NCBI GenBank assembly: GCA_031835245.1
Contig: JAVKOQ010000446.1
Span: 1-37,104 of the forward strand
Direction of reading: 5' to 3'
Origin: Balamuthia mandrillaris
Taxonomy: Eukaryota > Discosea > Longamoebia > Balamuthiidae
Length of the DNA stretch: 37,104 bases
A program made the translations under genes and the position numbers. Shown here piece by piece: positions 1-10,059 of the stretch (positions within the stretch are counted from its first letter, which is position 1; each line of letters starts with the position of its first letter). The notes under the pieces are model-generated. The model searched no databases. It was given only the letters and a program-made list of their open reading frames with translations, and was not told the origin of the DNA.

Positions 1-470
1 GTGAAGAAAATTGAAGAAATTTTTTCTTGTTCTACTTTATTCTTAGGTATTAGGAAAATAACTTTTCTCATCATAGAAGCTGTAAAGTGAGGAACTGTTC
101 CACCAATTTGTAATTTTGTTAAATCTAAAAATATCAATGCTAAAAATAAAAATTTCAAATTATATTTACTTGGAAAATTTAAAGTTAAAATTCCTGAATT
201 AGATGCATTGAACCTACCGTTTCTATAAAAAATTTTTCCAGCATTTCCGTCCTGAGTCCAAGTTATGAATTCTCCATCGAAATCATATGTATTTATGTAG
301 CCTATAATTCCATTATTTTCTGTTTGTGAAGAATATACTGGATATTTTCCTAAGTTTTGTTTTATATATTGTTTTGTAAGTTTAGAATTACCTGTATCTA
401 TAAAAAACAACTCCTCAACCTTACCCTGTATTCAAGTGTGAAAATCTTGTATATTTTTGTAGTTATTTTA
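1..470 (-). pseudogene. hsdS: type I restriction-modification specificity subunit fragment (HsdS)
   Basis: On the minus strand an open frame from 467 runs off the left edge. It reads KVEELFFIDTGNSKLTKQYI, then GKYPVYSSQTENNGIIGYI, FDGEFITWTQDGNAGKIFY and, near the window edge, IGGTVPHFTASMMRKVIF followed by an IPK...EQEKI stretch. This is the typical course of one target-recognition domain of type I S subunits, ending in the start of the conserved helical spacer. The S subunit gives the HsdMS methylase and HsdRMS nuclease their DNA specificity. An in-frame stop lies at 468-470 and no ATG, GTG or TTG precedes the domain, so the N-terminal part is missing. Such half-genes are common in mycoplasma hsd loci, where S genes recombine. 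The family call is firm; whether this is a silent donor or a broken gene is not visible here. Confidence 0.8.
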
Positions 471-505
471 TGAAAATGAAACATAAAATCAAAATTTTCT
501 TTATT

Positions 506-517
506 TTGACGCATCAA
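506..517. promoter_or_regulatory. candidate operator, TTGACGCATCAA
   Basis: A near-palindrome TTGAC-GC-ATCAA sits upstream of the transporter operon, inside a 19-base stretch (504-522) that recurs at 12346-12364 upstream of the pullulanase operon, consensus TTTTGAYRCATCAAGAATY. Two copies, one before each half of the sugar pathway, suggest a binding site for the GntR-type protein encoded between them. Inference only. Confidence 0.4.
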
Positions 518-579
518 GAATTAACAGAAAATCTAGTCGTTTGGAAGTAAATTTAAAAATTTACACTTTTTAAATAATG

Positions 580-585
580 TATAAT
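580..585 (+). promoter_or_regulatory. -10 box TATAAT
   Basis: A perfect TATAAT lies 12 bases before the ATG at 598. No good -35 hexamer is seen; TTACAC at 561-566 is too close. A start about 7 bases downstream would give an mRNA with almost no leader. Confidence 0.5.
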
Positions 586-597
586 GTTATTAGGATT

Positions 598-1055
598 ATG
601 AGAGATAGAGAGAGAGAGAGCAGTTCTCAACAATTTCATTTTTAACTAAACTAAGATGAATATTTTTTGGAAAGCTGCCTTTAGAAAGAAAGTATAAACC
701 AAAAATTCTTGAATATCTTTTTATGCTTTTTTCTAGCATATTAATCTTTATTTGTGAGTTAATCTTATTAATAGTAATTCAAAATTTACAATATCTAAAA
801 AATGAAAATACTTTTATAGTAAATTTAGTTACAAAATTAAAAACTTTTGAAGTTAGGATTTTAATCACAATCTTGATTTTGTCTTGAATTGTACAGATAT
901 TTATGTCTATACATGTTTTTTTTATACTTTCTAAAACAGAATTTAACAAAACAATTGCTTTAATTGCTGCTATTTCTGGAATATTTTTAATATCACCTAT
1001 TAGTCTAATTTTCTCTCTGATGGCATATCAAAAAAATCTTCTCGCCTTTGAATAA
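598..1055 (+). CDS. phase-variable small membrane protein, out of frame at an (AG)7 tract
   Basis: The ATG at 598 is followed at once by an AG dinucleotide tract, (AG)7 at 607-620. In the present state the frame stops at 643-645 after 15 codons. The main open frame (from about 609 to the TAA at 1053-1055) has no convincing start of its own. Losing one AG unit joins the ATG to it and gives a 151-residue protein starting MRDREREQFSTISFLTKLRW. That protein would have three hydrophobic segments, near LEYLFMLFSSILIFICELIL, RILITILILSWIVQIFMSI and TIALIAAISGIFLISPISLI. Function unknown. It precedes the binding lipoprotein by 33 bases and shares its operon, so it may belong to the transporter, as do the small membrane proteins at 3536 and 9326. 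The frame logic is seen directly; phase variation is inferred from the repeat type and position. Confidence 0.6.
607..620. repeat. (AG)7 dinucleotide tract at a gene start
   Basis: Seven perfect AG units lie three codons after the ATG at 598. The tract length leaves the downstream membrane-protein frame off by two bases; six or nine units would restore it. The same kind of tract, (AG)6, lies in all three mod genes further on. Confidence 0.85.
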
Positions 1056-1088
1056 ATAATCCAAAAAATTTATTATGAGGAATAATTT

Positions 1089-3536
1089 ATGAAAAAAAAT
1101 AAATTTTTACTTTTTAGCCCTATGGTTTTAGGATTTGCTTCATTAGTCACATTAATTTCTTGTGGTCAAAGCGATAAAATTAGTGAACAAAAAGATATTT
1201 ATGTAGCTGTTGATGGAGTTCAAACAAAATTTTATGAAAAAGCTATTGAACTATTTAATAAAACTGAATCCTATAACAAAGGTTTTCGTATTAAAACAAT
1301 TAACAAGGACGTTTGAGCTGCTTTAGATTTTACAGTTCAAGGTCTTGATGATAAATCTGTTCCAGATATTTTCTATGCTCCACAAGATAGATTAACTGAC
1401 TTTATGCAAAAAAATGCATTAGCAGATATTAACACTTTTTCACCTAATTTATTCAATGACATTGCCACTAAACTTTCTTTAAGTCAACAACAAAAAGAAG
1501 ATATGAGAGAGTTTGGAAATGTTAAAGCTATATCCAAAGATGGATTAGATGAAGTAACAAAATTTGTAGGTTTAAGACACAATAAAGAAGGAATTGTTAT
1601 AGCTTCAAACAAATCTGAAGAAGAAACTCGTGAAGTATTTAAAAACCCAAGCACAGATACTTTAAAAGAGTTAGTAGAAAAGGGTGAAACTGTTTTAAGA
1701 TTACAAGATTTATGATATGGTAATGGAATTTTTTACGGTGGGATGGAAGCTTACTGAAACTCATTAACTCCTTCACAAAAAGAAGCATATGGTAAAAATC
1801 TAGACAAATATTTAGCTTCAAAAATCCTTTATCTTTCAAGTGATGAAGCAAACAAAGTTTCTTCTGGATTTATTAAAGGAGATAAATTCCATGAAATTTA
1901 CAAAAAAGGTTTAGAAGCTGTTGTCGATGTTCTTTGACCTGTAATTGATGCAGCATATATAATGGATGAAAGCAAGTTTTCAAAGACTGTTTGATTTAAA
2001 AAAGGTATTACTCAAAGTGATTTACAATCATTATATGTAAAAGATATGGGTAACGTTTACGCTTCAGCTATGAAATTAATGAAAGAAAACAAAATTTCTT
2101 ATTCTTTAATTGGAACATGAGATGTGCAAAACTCTGAAATAGCAGGTGGAGCTAAATCTTTTTTCAACGTAATCAAAGTAAATGAAAATGCTCAATACAA
2201 ACAAGCACCAGGTTCTTGATCTTACATGATTAATTCAAGAAATAATGGAGCTTCAAAAGATAGAAAAGATGCAATTTCTCAATTTCTAAAAATTGTTTTT
2301 GAAATCGATCCATATTATGAATACTTCAAAAGCGATTCCAAAGTACCTTATTCACAGCACAGACAAGATCAAGTAAAAGAAAAAATCTTAGAAGACAACA
2401 AGCAAGCATTTGATTCTATTCATAAGTTAGCTACTGATTTAGGTTATGCAGATGCAAAAGAGCTTCAAAATGCTACAAATACCTTCTTAAAACCTTTAAT
2501 TGAATTTATGAACACAGGAGTATTTTGACCTAGTTGAGAAACTCCAAAAAATCTAAATAATCCTGACGCTGATGACAACTTAACTCCAACTAGCGAAATG
2601 AACATTGATCCAACAAAAAGAGCAAGCTTTATCAAAGCTGAAAAATATGATCAATTAGCTTCTCAAATGAAGCCAACTTTAGCTCTTAGAAACACAATTG
2701 CAGTTCTTCTAGGATTAAAAGATAACTGAAGCACTCAATTAGTTGGAAATGGTGAGTCTTGACAAATTGGTGCTTCTAAAATGAAGGATAATGCCTTTGC
2801 AAAACTCTCTGAGCAATACAAAGATCAAATTGTTCAACAACAACCAAAAGACAACCTTGAAGGTACTTTCCATATAAGAAAAGTTGAAAAAATTATTTTT
2901 GGAGCAAACGGAGATAATAAAACAACAGATGTTGTTGAATTACTAAAACAAATTTCTGAAGCAATTACAAACAATACTTTAGATAAATTAATTGCAGATG
3001 TTGTGGCTAGAGCTAAAGAATTTTCAAAAGAAACAGCAAAAGTAGCAGTTTCTGATCAAGAAATTGAAAAAGCAGCAAAACTCTACTTCCAAAACTACAT
3101 AAACGCAGCTAGAATAACAAAACTAGTACAAGATGAATTACAAAACAACAACATGCCTAAAAAAGATGGAACACCTTCAAATTACAAAGGCCAAGTTGTA
3201 ATTAATAAATTAGAACAATATGACAAATTATTAAGTTTTGACAAAATCCTAAACGTTATTACTTCAACTAAAACATTAGATCAAGGTGGAGTTGGAATTT
3301 TACAAACTCAACCATCTCGTTTTGACTCATCTAATCCACAATTTGCCTTTGTATGAGGTAGATGAAATGATCAAGTTTTAGGAAATGTTGAATGATACAA
3401 ACAACTAAAAAGTCAAAATGTAAATAGTGCACAAACATTTTTAAACGTTTTAGAAAATAAATTTTCAGAAGTATTTACAGAATTCGCTAATTCTTTAAAA
3501 GACGGTGCAAGTGTATCTGTTAAATTAAGTGAATAA
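1089..3536 (+). CDS. sugar (maltodextrin-type) ABC transporter binding lipoprotein
   Basis: 815 residues from an ATG with a good SD (GAGGA, 1077-1081). The N-terminus has a lysine start, a hydrophobic stretch and a lipobox LISC at about residues 22-25, so the mature protein should be lipid-anchored on the outer face of the membrane. After it comes a periplasmic-binding fold segment typical of MalE-like proteins: VPDIFYAPQDRLTDFMQKNA, then TVLRLQDLWYGNGIFYGG and a GSWSYMINSRN strand. Many in-frame TGA codons read as Trp. It is about twice as long as enterobacterial MalE (near 400 residues), with a long C-terminal part after about residue 480 that I cannot assign. It heads the transport genes, and its stop overlaps the next ATG (TAATG). 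The sugar is inferred from the neighbouring pullulanase and phosphorylase, not from binding residues. Confidence 0.85.
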
Positions 3537-4042
3537 TGTATCCCAAATATAAAACTTATATTTTCAAGTCGCAATTTTATATTTTAATTAGTTTATTAGC
3601 TCTTTTGGCTTTGGCTCTAGTTATTTGGGTTTTAATCCCTTTTGGTTACGGAATCAAGCAAAGTGAGCTAACTAAAAATTTAACTCAAGAACAAATTTCT
3701 ACTCTTGCAATTTCTCTTGCAACAAAAACTTTAATTGCTTATCTTGCAAACAATTTTGTATTAATTTTTTTCTTAATTTATCTTGTTTTACTACGACATA
3801 AATTAAAAGCAGGATATGTATTCTTTATTTGTTGAATTTTAGTTTTTATAACCTTGATTTTCCTTCCTTTTTATCAAGGAACATCATTTTATACAACATT
3901 TCAATTAGGACTTGGAATATTAGTTTCTTTAATATCTGGATCTGTTGTTATTAGTTTAATTATATTTTTAGCACAGTACCATATTCAAAGAAAATTTAAT
4001 TATTATCAATGATACAAAATCCACAAAGGAAAAAGTAAATAA
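3536..4042 (+). CDS. four-TM membrane protein in the sugar transporter operon
   Basis: 168 residues. The ATG overlaps the stop of the lipoprotein gene by one base, so translation is probably coupled. Four hydrophobic segments are visible: about residues 12-35 (QFYILISLLALLALALVIWV), 64-86, 94-112 and 121-148. The tail is basic (HIQRKFNYYQWYKIHKGKSK). No catalytic or binding motif is recognised. Its place between the binding protein and the permease suggests an accessory transporter subunit peculiar to mycoplasmas; this is inference from context only. Confidence 0.75.
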
Positions 4043-4044
4043 TT

Positions 4045-7000
4045 ATGGAAAATTTAAAGCTATACAACTGATATGGAAAAGCTTTTGATCCAATTTTGCC
4101 TGAGAGTTCGAATAGCCTAAAAGCTTACCAAAAGCAAATTCAAAACATTTTCAGTAGACAAGAAATTTATATTAAATCACAACAAAATCGTGATAAAGAT
4201 TTGTTTTTAAGAGCAAGACAAAAACTAAGTGATAATTTAAAAAGAAATTTAGCAAGTCATAAAGTGGCTTATAAAAATAAAATAGCTGTTTTAAAAGATT
4301 CAGTTAAAAAACTTTCTTTTGCAAATTCAACAATTCCACTTTTAAATTTTGAACTTAAAAAACTTAAACTCAAGCTCAAAGACACACAAACTTATGCTAA
4401 AGATTTTGTTTATTCACTGTCAAAATCTACTGATGAATTAAACACTAAATTAGATAACATTGATAATTTAAAAATAACTACAAGAGCTGAAGAATTAGAA
4501 TTATTTAAAAAATTCACAATTTATTCTATTATTAAAATTTATTTACAAAAACATCAAGATAGAGATTTTGACATTAGTAAAATCAAAATCTTTTTGCTTG
4601 AAAATGAAATTTTATTAGTTGAAAAAATTAATACAAATATTTCTGAATTTTTCAAATCTGTCTATGAAAACATAGAAAAACAAAGACTTTATCTTTTTAA
4701 TAAAAAACAAGAAATTTGACAAAAATATCAAAAAACTTACAAACTTGAAAAAGAACTTTATCAAAAAGAGAAAAAAAGTATTATTTTAGAAACTCAACAA
4801 AAAATACTAAATCTTGAATATAAATTTAAAAGCAAAATTAGTGAATTAAATGCCGAAAATAGAAAGAAAAAAGAAGCATCATTAGCAAAAATTGCCCAAC
4901 AAAAAGAAAGCATTTTGCAATCAGAAAAAATAAACCAAGAGAAAATAAATAAAACAATTGCAGAAGCAAAAGCTCAATCTAAATTACTACAAGCAAAATA
5001 TAAATCTTTTAAAGCTTTTTACAAACAAAGAGCTACACTTCAACTTTGTAAAGATTTATATACTTTCTTAGTTAAAAATTCATTAAAAATAAATAAAATT
5101 GACTTTTCTTTTAATAACTTGTCAGCTCTTGAATTAAAACAAAAAAATCAAGAAATCTTAAAAACACTAAATGCCTTTAAAAATGAAGAAAAATCAAACA
5201 TTTTAGTTCAAAATTGTTTTGCAATTTTTTAAGTAAAACCAATATTTTTCGAAATCAATTTGAGTTTTCACTTTTATTAAAATCTCAATACAAAAAACTT
5301 ATTGCAAAAATTAAATCTAGCTATAGTTATGAAGGAAAATTCAACTTAGAAGAGGCAAAAGCTCTGCAAGAAAGATTTTTAGATTCACGTCTTAGTAGAT
5401 TAAAATATCGTTATGAAAAAATCTATGCAAAAACCAATTATCAACTTCTTTTAAAAAGTGATTTACTTCTTCAAGAAAAAGCTCAAAATAAACAAACACT
5501 TGCAAACATTAAACAAACTTTTAAAGAAAATAAAGCTTCATTAAAGCAAAAACTTAAAGAAAAACACATTTCTAAAATTGCTTACAAAAACAAAATCTAT
5601 GAATATAAAATAGATAAAAAAGAAGCAATAGAAGAATTAAAACTTCAATCAAAATCTTTAGCTAACAAAGAAATTTTAAAAACTTTGTTTTGAAGAGAAC
5701 TCTCAGAAATAAAAGTAAATAAAAAACTCTATGAGAGCAAAATAACTGAAGCTACAAAAAGCATTCCAATTGAAACTATGAAAAACTTAAGATGAATTAG
5801 TTTAATTTTTGGACTTGTTTTTCCAGGATTAGCTGAAATTTGTTTTTTTAGACAATATCTCAAAGGATTGTTAATGTCAATATTTTCAATTCTTGCTTGA
5901 GTTTTAGTAGTTCCATTTTCTTTTGGATTTTACTGAGATAAAATGGGAGGAATTCCTGGATTTAGTGATCTAGGGGCTTCAAAATACAACTCAGCTCAAG
6001 GTATTTTCCCTGACGCTCGGCTTTATTTATTTGGTGGAGTTATTTCGGTTTTATTAATTTGCTTTGTGATTATTTACTTTTTAGTATCAGGACTTGGAGC
6101 ATATCGAGTAGCTAAACATTTAGAATATGGTTCTCGTCCAAGCAAATGATCGCATACTAAAAGATGATTAAACACAAGTGGATTTCCTTGAGTTATTTCA
6201 ATTCTAGGTTGAGTTTTAATGTTATTTATAGTAGCAACTCCAATAATTACTTCTATTTTAATTTCTTTCACAAACTATGGATATGGTCACGAAGCACCAG
6301 CAAAAACAGTTGATTGAGTAGGGCTAAAAATGTGAGGTTATTGATGAGAATTTAGACAAAACAAAATGTTCTTATCTTTAGCAAGAGTGTTAGGTTGAAC
6401 AGCTATTTGAACAGTATTTTCAACATTTTTACCAATAGGTTTTGGAATCATAATTGCTGTTTTAACAAATTCTTCTCGTCTTCGTTTTAAAAAGATTTTC
6501 CGATTAATTTATATTCTTCCTTGAGCAATTCCAGCCTTTGTTACTCTTTCTTTTTTAAAAACAGCGTTTAAAGAAGGATCTGATGGGTACATTAACACGA
6601 TTATGCTTGCTTTGGGTTTGATCTCGGAACCTAAAAATTGATTAAGTGAAATAGGTTCAGCTCGAATTTTAGTAATTGTTGTACAAACTTGAATTGCTTA
6701 TGCTTGAATTTTTATGTTAGTAACTGGAAATTTACAATCCATTCCAAAAAATATTTACGAATCAGGTTCAGTTGATGGTGCAAAATCAAGACAATTATTT
6801 TGATATTTAACACTACCATCACTTCTTTTATCGATAGCTCCGATGCTAATTGGTCAGTTTGTCGGTGCATTTAATAACTTCACAACCATTTCAATTTTTA
6901 CAGGTGGTGGACCAGCTTTTACTGAAAACACTGTCTTTGGTGAAGCTTCAACAGATATTATTATTTCTTGAGTTTATAAATTAACAACTGGTGCTGCAAA

Positions 7001-7109
7001 CTTTGAAGGAAATCAAGCATTTGCAGCTGCACTTACTACATTAGCTGCTGTATTTTCAATAGCAATTGGTGCTCGTGGTTTTATTAAATCAATGTCAAGG
7101 AGAGATTAA
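4045..7109 (+). pseudogene. malF: MalF-like permease with giant coiled-coil N-terminus, one frameshift
   Basis: Two frames abut at a T6 run (5225-5230). The first, from ATG 4045 to TAA 5232, is a lysine/glutamate-rich coiled coil. The second runs to TAA 7109, continues the coiled coil for about 180 residues and then becomes an ABC permease. One extra T would make a single 1021-residue protein. The permease part has about eight hydrophobic segments, including ISLIFGLVFPGLAEICFF and ILPWAIPAFVTLSFL. Its cytoplasmic EAA loop, YESGSVDGAKSRQLFWYLTL, contacts the ATPase MalK. A TTG at 5214 could start the second part but has no SD, so a frameshift is the better reading. The break could be real or a homopolymer sequencing error. 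MalF normally has no long coiled coil; what it does here is unknown. Confidence 0.75.
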
Positions 7110-7111
7110 AA

Positions 7112-8071
7112 ATGCTACAAAAATTACTTCGTAAACGCTTTTATAAACATGTCTTTGACGGCATCAAAATAGAACCTAAAAAACTAGCTCCTAAACAACT
7201 TAAATTAAATCAATCAGATGCCAAAGCACCAACTGGTTTAGAAATTATTTGATTATTTTTTAACTATTTAATCTTGATTTTTTGAGCAATTATTATTCTT
7301 TTTCCAATTGTTTCGCTAATTTTAGCTGCTTTTAATGTTAACAATCCAAGAATAATTTCAATAACTCCTTTTAAATTCGGATTTGATAACTTTGCTTATT
7401 TATTTAATTCACCAAGATCACTATTTGGACGCTGATATTTAAACACAATAATTATTGCTACTTTAACAATGATTATTTCAACTGTTGCTGTAGCTTTAAA
7501 TGGTTATGCTTATTCTAGATTTAAATTCGCTGGTTCACGTCATTCGCTAACTGTGATTATGATGTTACAAATGATTCCAGCAACAACTGCTTTGATTTCT
7601 TTATATTTATTAGTTAGAATGGGAAATAACATAGGAATTCCTTCTATATTTATGCTTGTTTTAATCTATTCTGGTGGTTCAATAGCTGGTAATACATTTA
7701 TGCTCAAGTCTTATTTAGATACAATATCGTCAGAATTAGATGATTCAGGAAAAGTGGATGGATGTTCTAATTGAGGTTTATTTTTTAAAATCTTAGTGCC
7801 TGTTATTCGTCCTGCACTGATTATGGTTGCTCTTTGATCTTTTTTAACTCCATTTACAGATGTTATCTTACCTAAATTCGTACTAATTGAAAATTCCGAA
7901 AAAACACTTGCTGTGGGACTAGATATTTTTATCAACGCCGATCCAAAGCAAGTAAATGCTGGAGCTTATGCAGCTGGTTCTATTTTAGCATCACTACCTG
8001 CATTTACTTTATTTATGTATTTACAAAGATACATTGTCGGTGGATTAAGTGATGGAGCTGTGAAAGGATAA
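7112..8071 (+). CDS. malG: MalG-like sugar ABC transporter permease
   Basis: 319 residues, starting 2 bases after the malF stop with an SD (AAGGAGAG) inside the end of malF. Hydrophobic segments include IIWLFFNYLILIFWAIIILF near residue 50, a stretch near residue 120 and MIPATTALISLYLLV near residue 155. The EAA-type loop ELDDSGKVDGCSNWGLFFKI, followed by LVPVIRPALIMVALW, is the conserved MalK docking segment, with the expected Gly three residues after Asp-Gly-like SGKVDG. Family members form a heterodimeric channel with MalF. The frame is intact from end to end with TGA as Trp. Its stop is 3 bases before malK. Confidence 0.9.
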
Positions 8072-8074
8072 AAT

Positions 8075-9326
8075 ATGATTAAAAATTTTCTAAAAAATGT
8101 CAAAAATCCTATAAAAAAGAAGCAAAATTTACAAAATCTTGCAAGTGAAGATCAACTTTTAGACTCTGGTTTTGAAACAATAGATATAGATAAAATGGTT
8201 TCTGAAATAGGTCAAGTTTACAACTCAAACCAAGGTGCTGATATTAAATTAGTCAATGTTTCAAAAAAATACGAAGGTAATGAAAATTACACTTTAGAAA
8301 ATATTAATTTAGAAATCAAATCAGGAACATTTTGTATCTTTTTAGGACCATCTGGCTGTGGTAAAACCACTTTATTAAGAATGATTGCTGGACTTAATTC
8401 AATAACTAAAGGTGATTTGTTATTCAACAGCAAAAGATATAACAATTTACTACCTAACGAAAGAAATATAGCTATGGTTTTTCAATCTTATGCCTTATAT
8501 CCGCATATGAATGTATACAACAACATCGCTTTTGGTTTAAAAATAGCAAACGAAAGAAAAGACATTATTGATAGAACAGTAAAAGACGTTGCTAAAATTT
8601 TAAAAATAGATAAATATCTGTATCGAAAACCAAGAGATCTATCAGGTGGGCAAAGACAAAGAGTAGCAATAGGAAGAGCAATAGCAAGAAAACCACTTGT
8701 ATTTTTAATGGATGAACCACTTTCTAATTTAGATGCTAAACTAAGAGAAAACATGCGAAGAGAAATTGTAAATATTCACCGTATGTTAAACACCACAAGT
8801 ATTTATGTAACTCACGATCAATTAGAAGCTATGACTATGGGTGATCAAATTGTTGTTTTTAATGATGGCAAAATCCAACAAAGTGGAAAAGGTAAAGATC
8901 TTTATTTTAGACCTGCAAATATCTTTGTTGCTAAATTTATTGGCTCACCAACAATGAACACTTTTGATGTCAAGTTTTTTGGGAAAAAATTAGTAAATTC
9001 TCTTGAAGATGTCCACATTGAATTAGATTCAAAAACATTATCTTTGTTAAAACAACATCAAGATTTAATAGTTGGATTTAGAAGTGAAGATCTAAAAATT
9101 CATCTTAATCAAACACCTAATTCTGTACTTGGCAAAATAGCAAATATTGAACTAATTGGAAAAGATCAATTAATCGCGGTGAGTGGTGAGTGTAAATAAA
9201 GACATTGAATTTATAGTAAATGCACCAAACGATCAAGAATTTGAACTATATCAAGAAGTATGAATTGAATTTGTTGTTTCAAGAATTCATATATTTGATA
9301 AAAAAACAGAAAATAGAATTAACTAA
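8075..9326 (+). pseudogene. malK: MalK-like sugar ABC transporter ATPase, C-terminus shifted by a 7-bp duplication
   Basis: ATP-binding subunit that would power the MalFG channel. After an unusual N-terminal extension of about 55 residues come Walker A GPSGCGKT (91-98), Q-loop MVFQSYALYP, signature LSGGQRQR (189-196), Walker B FLMDEP (D213, E214) and the H-loop YVTHDQLEAM, all intact. The frame ends early at 9197-9199, after 374 residues. GGTGAGT is repeated in tandem at 9178-9184 and 9185-9191; with a single copy the protein runs on through VSVNKDIEFIVNAP to RIHIFDKKTENRIN and stops at 9324-9326 (414 residues), overlapping the next ATG. The shift removes the last strands of the C-terminal regulatory (TOBE-like) domain but not the ATPase core, so partial function is possible. 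Confidence 0.85.
9178..9191. repeat. 7-bp tandem duplication (GGTGAGT)2 inside malK
   Basis: Two perfect copies of GGTGAGT lie side by side. Removing one restores an open frame through to 9326 that keeps the expected MalK C-terminal pattern, so the second copy is probably a recent slippage duplication. Confidence 0.85.
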
Positions 9327-9997
9327 TGAATCAATTCACATATTTTCACTCTAAAACTAATTATCTTGGTCGTAAAATTGTTTTAACATTAATATCTTTG
9401 ATGTTTTTTATCTCAATTTTGCTTCAAATTTCTATGTATTTTGTCTTTTTTAACCGAATTCAAGCTGAATATGATTACATAGCATCTGGAGAATCTGCAC
9501 TTTATTGAAGTGTTAACAAAATTTTAAATGCTTCAACTACTTTTCAATTAAAAGAAATTTTTTGAAGTTTGAATTCACTAGTTATCATATTTAGTTGTAT
9601 TATCCTTGCTTTTTTAATTACTATGCAAGTACAACTGTACAGACAAAGACAAAATGGAGATAAATTATTTATTTACTTATTTATTTTAATTCCAACTGTC
9701 TTTTTCCTTCTTTTTGCTATCAACGCACTTCAACCTGGCTTGGTTTCTAGAGGAATATTTCGTCAAAGAAATGGAAATGATGTCTTAATTAATTTACCAA
9801 TTAAAGACAAAATAAACTACAGCAGTTGTTGAGTTTCAATGATTTTTGCTTTTATTAGTATTATCTTAATTATTTATGCTAAAAAACTTTTTGGTTTTAT
9901 TCAAAAAGATAAAATATTAAACAAACAACTCCCAGATACTAAAGAGCTTAAAAACAAAATAAAAAATATTTTAAACTCTAATCAATTAAGTAAATAA
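9326..9997 (+). CDS. four-TM membrane protein at the end of the transporter operon
   Basis: 223 residues; the ATG overlaps the stop of the full malK frame by one base (TAATG), which supports both the malK reconstruction and an operon. Four hydrophobic segments are seen, near residues 20-42 (VLTLISLMFFISILLQISMY), 84-103, 113-131 and 172-193. The C-terminal 30 residues are charged (DKILNKQLPDTKELKNKIKN). No motif is recognised. The topology is like that of the 3536 gene, but I see no clear sequence similarity. Three TGA Trp codons are in frame. A role in the transporter is inferred from position only. Confidence 0.75.
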
Positions 9998-9998
9998 T

Positions 9999-10014
9999 AA
10001 AAAATGAGAGATTT
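9999..10014 (+). terminator. left arm of a terminator hairpin split by IS copy 1
   Basis: AAAAAATGAGAGA (9999-10011) followed by TTT is the exact complement of TCTCTCATTTTTT at 11535-11547, just beyond the IS. Without the IS and one TTT duplicate this is a perfect 13-bp stem with a TTTT loop and a T-run, placed two bases after the last gene of the transporter operon. The IS therefore landed in the loop of that operon's intrinsic terminator. Confidence 0.8.
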
Positions 10015-10021
10015 TGAGCAG

Positions 10022-10059
10022 ATCCCCTTTTCCTAGAAAAATAGAAAAGGGGATTTTTT
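10022..10059 (+). terminator. IS-borne terminator hairpin directly before the transposase start
   Basis: ATCCCCTTTTC (10022-10032) pairs with GAAAAGGGGAT (10044-10054), an 11-bp stem with an 11-base loop, followed by a run of six T that ends at the ATG of the transposase at 10060. It can stop transcripts entering from outside, and the GGGGA in its right arm is also the only SD-like sequence for the transposase, so it would be hidden in read-through RNA. Matching structures stand at 19163-19200 and 33567-33604. Confidence 0.7.

Noticed and set aside
5214-5693. A separate gene starting with TTG at 5214
   Set aside because: No SD, it overlaps the preceding coiled-coil frame, and the coiled-coil style continues across the T6 run; a one-base frameshift in one long gene explains it better.
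8488-8754. Open frames antisense to malK and other genes (also 1639-1851, 7711-7935, 18688-19071, 22348-22569)
   Set aside because: Shadows of well-supported genes on the other strand; no SD, no motifs.
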